A DNA stretch of 6,484 bases from a bacterium (lineage in GTDB: Bacteria; Planctomycetota; Phycisphaerae; Phycisphaerales; UBA1924): NCBI GenBank assembly GCA_002401225.1, contig NVSM01000060.1, positions 5,918-12,401 of the forward strand, in the 5' to 3' direction. Shown here in pieces: positions 1 through 5,025 of this stretch. The notes beneath the pieces are model-generated. The model made no database searches and had not been told where the DNA came from. It saw nothing but the letters and a program-made list of their open reading frames with translations. A program made the position numbers and the translations under genes. How positions within the stretch are numbered: the first letter of the stretch is position 1; every line of letters begins with the position of its first letter.

Positions 1-647
1 ATGATGCGTGGATCGAGTTCATTCCGCCGATATCGCCCGTTGGTATCAAACTTCCACATCCGCGTGATATGTCCGTCGCCATCGAGATCATCCGGACCAT
101 CTTCGTCGAGCAAGCCGTCGAAATCGTTGTCCGTCGGGCGTTGTCCGGTGCGCGCCGAGTGAGGCGTGTTGGGATTGGCAAACCACTCGGCTCGCCCGTC
201 TGGATTTTGTGATGGCACGAAGTAAAAAGCAACGCGATCGATAAGCTCGGTGAGCTGATCGACCTCCCCGAAGCTTTTGGTAAGATACCAGATTGAGTAC
301 AGCACCGTTTCTGTTGCTTGGACCTCGTTGCCATGCACATTGCCATCGATGTACATCGCAGGCTTATCCGCAGCAGCACCCGTCTTTGGGTTGTTGAGCG
401 TGATGAGCCACATATCGCGGCCAAGCTCGCTCTTACCCAACGATTCAAGTGTTAACAGCTCAGGATACGCGTCGACAAGGTCATGGATAATCTGTGTCAC
501 TTCGTCATAGTCATAGAACCGATTCCATGAAACATCGACACGCGATGGGACTTGCTGTTGCGCGACGGCAATCGAACTACACATGCCAGAGATCGCGAGC
601 GCAGAAGCTACACATATGGATCGGAGTGATGTATTGAAAATATTCAT
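1..647 (-). CDS. Secreted M14 zinc carboxypeptidase, N-terminal part (runs off left edge)
   Basis: The frame is open from an ATG at 647 to the window edge, giving 215 residues with no stop. Residues 1-29 look like a signal peptide (Arg9, hydrophobic 11-28, cleavage likely at AVA-QQ), so the protein is exported. The region after it matches the peptidase M14 fold: a GKSELGRDMW segment (71-80), the zinc-binding HxxE motif in DGNVHGNE (His105, Glu108), and FVPSQNPDGR (143-152). Residues 173-192 are rich in Asp and Gly and resemble calcium-binding loops; they are followed by MWKFDTNG. The third zinc ligand, the substrate-binding Asn-Arg and the catalytic Glu would lie beyond the window. The family removes C-terminal residues from peptides in a zinc-dependent way; the actual substrate is unknown. 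A GGAG seven bases upstream supports the start. The ATG overlaps the stop of the upstream M14-like gene as ATGA, so the two are probably translationally coupled. Confidence 0.85.
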   Translation of the reverse strand, partial: MNIFNTSLRSICVASALAISGMCSSIAVAQQQVPSRVDVSWNRFYDYDEVTQIIHDLVDAYPELLTLESLGKSELGRDMWLITLNNPKTGAAADKPAMYIDGNVHGNEVQATETVLYSIWYLTKSFGEVDQLTELIDRVAFYFVPSQNPDGRAEWFANPNTPHSARTGQRPTDNDFDGLLDEDGPDDLDGDGHITRMWKFDTNGRYRRNELDPRI

Positions 648-654
648 GATTCGT

Positions 655-658
655 CTCC
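655..658 (-). promoter_or_regulatory. Ribosome-binding site for the left-edge M14 gene
   Basis: GGAG lies 7 nt before the ATG at 647, inside the last codons of the upstream M14-like gene. It supports the start chosen and fits translation re-initiation at the ATGA overlap. Confidence 0.6.
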
Positions 659-1968
659 GAGCTTGATTGTGTGGTTGCCGAAGCGTGGGTCAATTATTTC
701 GATGGTCTCTGAGTTGATATCATTCGTACGAATGATCCAATGGTGTTCAGACCGTCCGCCGTTGGCATCGATCCCCCAAACTCGCGAGATTCGTTGTCCC
801 ATGACAATGTGTTCAACATCTGATGACAATCGAATGACAATCGGGCGGATGGTGTGCTTGGCTTGTGAGTATGCGGTGGTGGTCGGCATCTCGCCGTCGT
901 TGGTGAGTGCGATACGGATTTCGTACAAGCCATCAGCCAGCACTTTGATCTCTGGACCAGTGATAGAAATCTTTGGCCGGGAGTTCATAAGATCGAGCAC
1001 AAACGCTGTTTGTTGTTCTGCAAGCCCGTCGAGTTGATCCGCTGGCGGGTTCATTCTTGACAAAGGCACAAATCCACCAATTTCAACAGCCCCGAGGGTC
1101 GGATGATCGAATGCCTGCCAATCAACAAAGCCGGTGATCCCAGCATGCTCAAAATACTCGAGCCACTTGGCATCATCGCTCTTTTCTTTTTTCTTGTCCT
1201 TCTTCTCTTCCTTTGAAGTTTCTTGCTCTAGCTCTGGTGCTTTGATCCGTTGGATGACAACACCCGCTTGAGCAGCGAACCCTTCGATCATCTCTGGTGT
1301 CACCATCGCCATCATCGCTTCATCAACAGCTTCGCCGGTCTCAGCTTCATACGCTGCAATGAGTTCGTCGATGGTCTCTTGCGAGATATCGCCGACACCT
1401 GATGGGGTGAGATGCGTCTCGACGATCTCTTCCTCAACAGCCTCGTCTATCGACTCCTCTGCACCCTCCGCTTTCTCCATCTCTGGGCGTGTCCAGACAA
1501 CCGTCGCAAAGCTCGGGATTCCCCGCTGGGCATAGAGCCATGCGTGAAAACTGCCCGCGATATCTTCTTTGGGCGCATTCTTCTGATCGGTTGTTTCTTC
1601 AAAAAGCTCCGCAGCATGCTTATAGAGATCGACATCTTTCGCATCGATCCCCTTAGGAGCTTTGCCGGTGATGTCTTTGCTCTTTGAATCTGGAAGATTG
1701 ACTAGGTTGTCATGGCGACCAAGTGTAACTGCCATCACGATATTGTCGTGTTCAAGCACAAACTTCGCTAACGCATGCGTTTCGGGTTCGGAGAGCGGGT
1801 AGGCCCCTGAATGTGCTTTGTACTCTGGCCAACGGTGCATAAAGTTCTGGTCGAGATCGACAAAGCCAAACCCGTCTTCGTTGATCTTTCCATCGCCATC
1901 ATTATCGACACCCTCTGTATACAGTGTAAAACTTGCCCGCTGACCTTCCTTGGCATCGGGCTTGATGT

Positions 1969-2082
1969 TCAGCCGGGGATCATCTGGATCGGCACCCGGA
2001 ATATCGATACCACACCCAGCACGGTCACCACCAGCGCGGCCACCGCCACCACTACTCCGTTGTTAATCGCTGCACGAAACAT
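1969..2082 (-). pseudogene. RND efflux transporter (AcrB family), 5' fragment of 37 codons
   Basis: The ATG at 2082 opens a frame of 37 residues starting MFRAAINNGVVVAV and ending RVPIQMIPG, then TGA at 1971-1969. This is the typical N-terminus of an inner-membrane RND pump: a short cytoplasmic start, the first transmembrane helix (about residues 8-27), and the conserved R-V-P-I-Q-M-I-P entry to the periplasmic porter domain. A full pump has about 1000 residues or more, so over 95 percent is missing. The gene follows the adaptor directly with a strong ribosome-binding site, the usual adaptor-pump operon order. The final Gly and stop come from the foreign sequence beyond the junction. As it stands it cannot encode a working pump; in the source genome it is probably intact. 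Confidence 0.85.
1976..1990. other. Chimeric junction with 15-bp microhomology
   Basis: On the minus strand the 15 bases GATCCAGATGATCCC can be read in two ways. In one frame they complete the RND start RVPIQMIP, a strongly conserved N-terminal motif. In another frame they encode DPDDP of the M14-like protein. To the right of this stretch only the RND reading makes sense, and to the left only the M14 reading does. The two frames differ, so no functional fusion results: the RND frame hits TGA two codons later. The shared bases are what a short-overlap misassembly or a microhomology-mediated join would leave. Confidence 0.8.
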
Positions 2083-2087
2083 CGACT

Positions 2088-2095
2088 CCCCTCCT
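2088..2095 (-). promoter_or_regulatory. Strong ribosome-binding site for the RND pump
   Basis: AGGAGGGG overlaps the TAG stop of the adaptor gene (2096-2094), and its GGAGG core lies 7 nt before the ATG at 2082. This shows tight coupling between adaptor and pump and supports the ATG chosen for the pump fragment. Confidence 0.8.
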
Positions 2096-3197
2096 AATGC
2101 TCCGCGAGAATGCGCACCGGCAACCCTGGTCGCATACGTTCGTTGCCCTGCTCGACAATCCGGTCACCTGCCACCACCGGACCACCGGTAATCTCTATCA
2201 GACCATTGGCGCTGCGACCCGTGGTCACCGGCGCTGGAGCCACCTGCAACTGATCGCCTTCGCCAACAATTTTCCATAACAGGGTGGTGCCATCGGCCTG
2301 GCGCACCAGGGCATCGACCGCCACCTGCAACACGGGTTGATCACCCCCCGCCAGGCTGACATGGATATCCACCGACATACCCGGTGCCAATCGATTATCC
2401 GGGTTGCGCAGGTCAATAAGTAACGGAAAGGTGCGGCTATTGGGGTTGGCCGCGGTGACTTTGCGGGTTACTGCCGTGCTGATTTTCTCGCCGGGGAGCG
2501 CTGGGAATTCCAGCACTACGCTGGCCCCTTCCTCTACCTGAGAAAAATAGCGCTGAGGCAGTGGCGCGGTGATCCGCAAAACAGCCATTTCGTCGAGTAC
2601 TAACAGCGGATCACCGGGGCGCACCCAGCTGCCAACCTCGGTCTGTTTACGGCTGATCACCCCGGCAAAGGGGGCTTTAATCAAATGCCGTTGGAGCTCG
2701 TCATCCGCCAACGCCACGCTAGCCTGGGCGGCGGTGCGATCCGCAGTGGCCCGCCTCAGTTCGGCTTCGGCAATATCGTAACTATCCTGAGCGGCAGCCT
2801 GGGATTTGAGCAGTTCGCGCTGACGGTTTTCCTTAAGCCGGGCGAGCTTCACCCCCGCATTAGCGCGGGCCTGTCCGGCGCGCTGAAAATTAGCTTCGAG
2901 CCGGGTAGGTTGATCACGCAATTTTAATAGCGGATCACCAGCACTGACATGATCCCCATCATCAACCAGTAGTTCACTAACCAGGCCAGCTAGTTCGGCA
3001 GATAACACGCTGTGACGACGAGCTTCAACACTGCCAGTGAGTTTGAGTTGACTGGTCAGAGGCGCCAGTTGCACCGTTACGGTTGTGACCGGTGCCGCGC
3101 CCTCCTGGGCGTATGCCAGCGATCCAGAAAATAGCGCCACCAGCAATGTACCGAGCAACCCTGACCGATAGCACGTTCTAAACCCCATCCCTGTCAT
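2094..3197 (-). CDS. RND efflux periplasmic adaptor (membrane fusion protein, HlyD/AcrA family)
   Basis: This 367-residue protein is a typical length for an RND adaptor. Residues 1-30 form a signal peptide (hydrophobic 13-28, cleavage at AYA-QEG). There is no Cys at the cleavage site, so it is not an obvious lipoprotein. Residues about 55-95 form the first half of the lipoyl/barrel-sandwich domain (VLSAELAGLVSELLVDDGDHV). Residues about 97-170 form an Ala/Arg/Gln-rich alpha-helical hairpin that would contact an outer-membrane channel. The second lipoyl half follows at 172-202 (LIKAPFAGVISRKQTEVGSW), then a beta-barrel domain at about 205-282 with the usual LAPGMSVDI motif, and a membrane-proximal domain to the C-terminus. 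It would bridge the inner-membrane pump to the outer-membrane channel for drug or solute export; the substrate cannot be inferred. A GGGGGGAGG tract lies just before ATG 3197. That tract sits better spaced (10 nt) for the second ATG at 3188, so the real start could be there. The pump gene follows directly. Confidence 0.92.
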   Translation of the reverse strand: MTGMGFRTCYRSGLLGTLLVALFSGSLAYAQEGAAPVTTVTVQLAPLTSQLKLTGSVEARRHSVLSAELAGLVSELLVDDGDHVSAGDPLLKLRDQPTRLEANFQRAGQARANAGVKLARLKENRQRELLKSQAAAQDSYDIAEAELRRATADRTAAQASVALADDELQRHLIKAPFAGVISRKQTEVGSWVRPGDPLLVLDEMAVLRITAPLPQRYFSQVEEGASVVLEFPALPGEKISTAVTRKVTAANPNSRTFPLLIDLRNPDNRLAPGMSVDIHVSLAGGDQPVLQVAVDALVRQADGTTLLWKIVGEGDQLQVAPAPVTTGRSANGLIEITGGPVVAGDRIVEQGNERMRPGLPVRILAEH

Positions 3198-3284
3198 GCC
3201 TCCCCCTTGTTATCGGCCACCTGAATCCTTTCTATCAATGCCAATAGTACACACCGTTGCGGCGATTGGAAGATCAGGTAACAG

Positions 3285-3725
3285 TCACGCGTCGTGGCGA
3301 ATGGTCAGCACCGGACAGGGGGCAGACCTGACCACGTATTCTGCAGTGCTCCCAAGCAACAGGTGCTTTAAGCCGGTATAGCCATGAGTACCGAGCACTA
3401 TCAGGTCACTTGCCTGAGTCTGCGCGCATTTAACCAGTTCGGTCCCGGCATGACCGCGCAAAATAATCGGCGTTTCCCGATGGCAATCGGTGAAATGAGT
3501 CTCGCCGATCATAGCCAGACGCTCTAGTGCCCGGTCCTCTATATCGGGATCGTAAACCGCCGCCATGCTTATCTCAGCCGGCATTGGCACCGGCTCAATG
3601 ACATAAGCCATCAGTACAGTAGCATCGAACAGGCTGGCCATCTGTGCAGCGTACGTCAGTGCTTTGACCCCAGGGTCAGAAAAATCCACTGGAACGAGGA
3701 TATTATTAATAGTTACTTTACCCAT
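3285..3725 (-). CDS. Universal stress protein, UspA family (downstream copy)
   Basis: The protein has 146 residues, the normal length for a single-domain Usp. The N-terminal beta strand carries NNILVPVDFS (residues 7-16) with the family Asp14. The C-terminal nucleotide-binding motif G-2X-G-9X-G-S is intact: Gly112, Gly115 and Gly125-Ser126 in GTHGYTGLKHLLLGS, followed by a CPVLTIR final strand. This places it in the ATP-binding class of Usp proteins, cytoplasmic dimers linked to stress survival; the specific role is unknown. It lies 13 bp after the other usp gene, with an AAGGAG ribosome-binding site in the gap, so they form an operon. The adaptor gene starts 87 bp further on, and that gap has no clear terminator, so read-through into the efflux genes is possible but unproven. 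Confidence 0.93.
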   Translation of the reverse strand: MGKVTINNILVPVDFSDPGVKALTYAAQMASLFDATVLMAYVIEPVPMPAEISMAAVYDPDIEDRALERLAMIGETHFTDCHRETPIILRGHAGTELVKCAQTQASDLIVLGTHGYTGLKHLLLGSTAEYVVRSAPCPVLTIRHDA

Positions 3726-3732
3726 GCTATTT

Positions 3733-3738
3733 CTCCTT
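3733..3738 (-). promoter_or_regulatory. Ribosome-binding site for the downstream usp gene
   Basis: AAGGAG lies 7 nt before the ATG at 3725 and fills half of the 13-bp gap after the upstream usp stop (TAA at 3741-3739). It fixes the start and supports co-transcription of the pair. Confidence 0.8.
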
Positions 3739-4182
3739 TTATTTTTTGATTGGTCCGACCGTCAGCACCGGGCAGCTCGCGCCACGCACTACCCGCTCTG
3801 CCTTGCTGCCCAACAGCAGATGACGAAACCCGGAATGACCGTGAGTGCCCATAACCACCAGGTCAAAACTATATTCTTCAACTACACGGATAATCGTTGC
3901 AGCGGCCTCTCCTTCTTCAACCATGCTGCCCGCATTAACGCCGTGGCGAACCTCAGTTGCGCGGAGATCTTCAAGTTTGGTGTTGATACGCTCGGTCTGA
4001 TTAGCTTCAATAATTGCCGCAGTATTAAATTCCATGGTTGCCAATACAGGTTCTATCACATAAAGCAAAGTCAATTCGGCACCGGTACGATGAGCGAGTT
4101 CCTCGGAGTGGGCCAGCGCCCCTAAAGAGGCAGTAGAAAAATCGACAGGTATCAGGATCTTATTTATTTCCACGGTTTTCAT
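3739..4182 (-). CDS. Universal stress protein, UspA family (upstream copy)
   Basis: I start this gene at ATG 4182 (147 residues). A GTG one codon earlier (4185) is also in frame, but GGAG lies 6 nt before the ATG and only 3 nt before the GTG. The N-terminal strand NKILIPVDFS carries the family Asp, and the nucleotide-binding motif GTHGHSGFRHLLLGS is complete (G-2X-G-9X-G-S, near residues 112-126), followed by SCPVLTV. It shares with its neighbour the blocks YVIEPV, GTHG-x-x-G-x-x-HLLLGS and CPVLT, so the pair probably arose by tandem duplication and may form hetero- or homodimers (inference). It lies 102 bp downstream of the yjdF-like gene. An imperfect inverted repeat in that gap may be part of its regulatory region. 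Confidence 0.93.
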   Translation of the reverse strand: MKTVEINKILIPVDFSTASLGALAHSEELAHRTGAELTLLYVIEPVLATMEFNTAAIIEANQTERINTKLEDLRATEVRHGVNAGSMVEEGEAAATIIRVVEEYSFDLVVMGTHGHSGFRHLLLGSKAERVVRGASCPVLTVGPIKK

Positions 4183-4225
4183 CACTAGCTCCAGAGAATC
4201 GTTCCAGACGGATTTCCATTACAGG

Positions 4226-4268
4226 ATACTGCTCCCTTCCATGTTCCGCCTCCGCAAAGGAGTAGTAT
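4226..4268. repeat. Imperfect inverted repeat between the yjdF-like and usp genes
   Basis: The arms ATACTGCTCC (4226-4235) and GGAGTAGTAT (4259-4268) pair over 10 positions with one non-Watson-Crick pair, separated by a 23-nt spacer. It has no T-run after it in the direction of transcription, and in minus-strand RNA the odd pair becomes C-A, so it is a poor terminator. It could be an operator for a regulator of usp, or chance. No convincing -35/-10 pair was found in this gap. Confidence 0.35.
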
Positions 4269-4284
4269 TGATTTATCTCAAAAT

Positions 4285-4893
4285 TTAGTCGAAACGTGCT
4301 AACTGCCGATCATGTAGCCGACTGAGCGCGAAAACAGTGATCAATGCCCCTACCAGTGCCATGGCCATATCCGACTGAGTATCCCAAACGTCGCCCTGGG
4401 TGCCCAAAAATGACTCGGCTGCTGCATCACTGAGTAGTGCTACACCCCACTCTATCGGCTCATAAGCCGCGCTCACTGCTAGTGCGAAGCTGATCACGAA
4501 TAGCCGCAGCCAACCCCCTGCCGGTAGCACCTGTAACCTGATCATCACCTCCCGAGCCACTAGCGCCGGCACCAGCCCCTGTAACAGGTGGCCCAACTTG
4601 TCACAATTATTGCGCTGCAAATCAAATGCCGACTGGAACCACTCACCGATGGGCACCTCCGCATAGGTATAGTGCCCACCAACCATCAACACCACGCAAT
4701 GCAGCAGAATTAACTGATAAGCCAGCGCAGAAAAAACGAATCGCCGACGGGTCTGCGCCAAAACCACCAGAGCGACCACTGCTGGCAACACTTCCAGCAC
4801 CCAGGTGTAATAGTCATGCGGGGACCACGCTGACCAAAACAGTACGCTGCTAAAAATGACTAACCAGACAATCACCGGCTTTTCTAAGGTCAT
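4285..4893 (-). CDS. yjdF: YjdF-like inner-membrane protein (DUF2238)
   Basis: This 202-residue protein is close in length to the E. coli inner-membrane protein YjdF. It has about six hydrophobic helices (near residues 7-23, 31-47, 52-73, 103-120, 129-153 and 175-191) and no separate signal peptide. The family's conserved polar motifs are all present: HYTYAEVPIG (74-83), RNNCDKLGHLLQG (94-106), YEPIEW (144-149) and FLGTQGDVWDTQSDM (162-176). They sit at helix ends and look like a buried polar or catalytic cluster, but the biochemical function of the family is unknown to me. The arrangement of acidic, His and Asp residues loosely recalls VanZ-like proteins. The start ATG has an AAAAGG about 9 nt upstream. 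It heads the minus-strand gene run and is divergent from ppx. Confidence 0.85.
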   Translation of the reverse strand: MTLEKPVIVWLVIFSSVLFWSAWSPHDYYTWVLEVLPAVVALVVLAQTRRRFVFSALAYQLILLHCVVLMVGGHYTYAEVPIGEWFQSAFDLQRNNCDKLGHLLQGLVPALVAREVMIRLQVLPAGGWLRLFVISFALAVSAAYEPIEWGVALLSDAAAESFLGTQGDVWDTQSDMAMALVGALITVFALSRLHDRQLARFD

Positions 4894-5025
4894 TCCCTAT
4901 CGCCTTTTCTAACTATATAAAATCAGCGCTCAAGAGCTTGTCATTGATAAATCGGACGACACCGCTGATAGACCCTTTGCGCATAATATGGCGACCAGTT
5001 CCCCGGCCTAGCCGCTTCTTCAGAG
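4894..5025. promoter_or_regulatory. Divergent intergenic region between yjdF-like gene and ppx
   Basis: These 132 bp separate genes transcribed away from each other and must hold promoters for both. On the plus strand TTGATA (4944-4949) is a fair -35, but the matching -10 (GATAGA near 4967) is poor; CATAAT at 4982-4987 is a better -10 without a good -35. On the minus strand an AT-rich TATATAGT (4919-4912) could be a -10 for the yjdF-like gene. No assignment is firm. No RNA gene, terminator or repeat was recognised here. Confidence 0.35.

Larger units (their letters stand above)
644..1990 (-). pseudogene. M14 carboxypeptidase-like protein, 5'-truncated at the junction
   Basis: Coding similarity begins at DPDDPRL (first base 1990) and runs 448 residues to a TGA at 644-646. 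An in-frame ATG exists at 1840, but the family-like sequence starts 50 codons earlier, so that ATG is internal and the true 5' end is missing. Residues (counted from 1990) 29-39 form a DNDGDG calcium-like loop. Residues 45-50 (DLDQNF) align with the usual DLNRNF substrate-binding motif. Residues 64-70 (YPLSEPE) are typical of the planctomycete-type M14 group. From about 173 to 275 there is a long acidic then Lys/Glu-rich insert, followed by a family-type C-terminal domain containing DHPTLGAVEIGGF and NPP. The signal peptide and HxxE region are absent because they lie upstream of the break. Several expected active-site residues also appear substituted. Upstream, the frame stays open to about 2062 but is a Gly/Arg-rich out-of-frame reading of the RND gene with no start codon. 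The gene is either a real truncation or half of an assembly chimera. Confidence 0.75.

Noticed and set aside
1838..1840. ATG at 1840 as the true start of the second M14-like gene
   Set aside because: Family-like sequence (DPDDPRL, DNDGDG, DLDQNF) continues in frame for 50 codons upstream, so this Met is internal.
1969..1990. A functional RND-M14 fusion protein
   Set aside because: The two reading frames differ at the join and the RND frame stops at TGA 1971-1969, so no fused product is encoded.
1991..2062. In-frame upstream extension of the M14-like frame past the junction, rich in Gly and Arg
   Set aside because: It is the RND pump start read out of frame, has no start codon, and ends at a TAA at 2065-2063; its low-complexity composition is not M14-like.
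1811..2191. Plus-strand open frame of 126 codons across the junction
   Set aside because: It is antisense to three supported genes and spans the chimeric join; Thr-rich low-complexity content reflects the opposite strand.
4226..4268. Rho-independent terminator after the yjdF-like gene
   Set aside because: No T-run follows the stem, the loop is long, and the minus-strand RNA has a C-A mismatch inside the stem.
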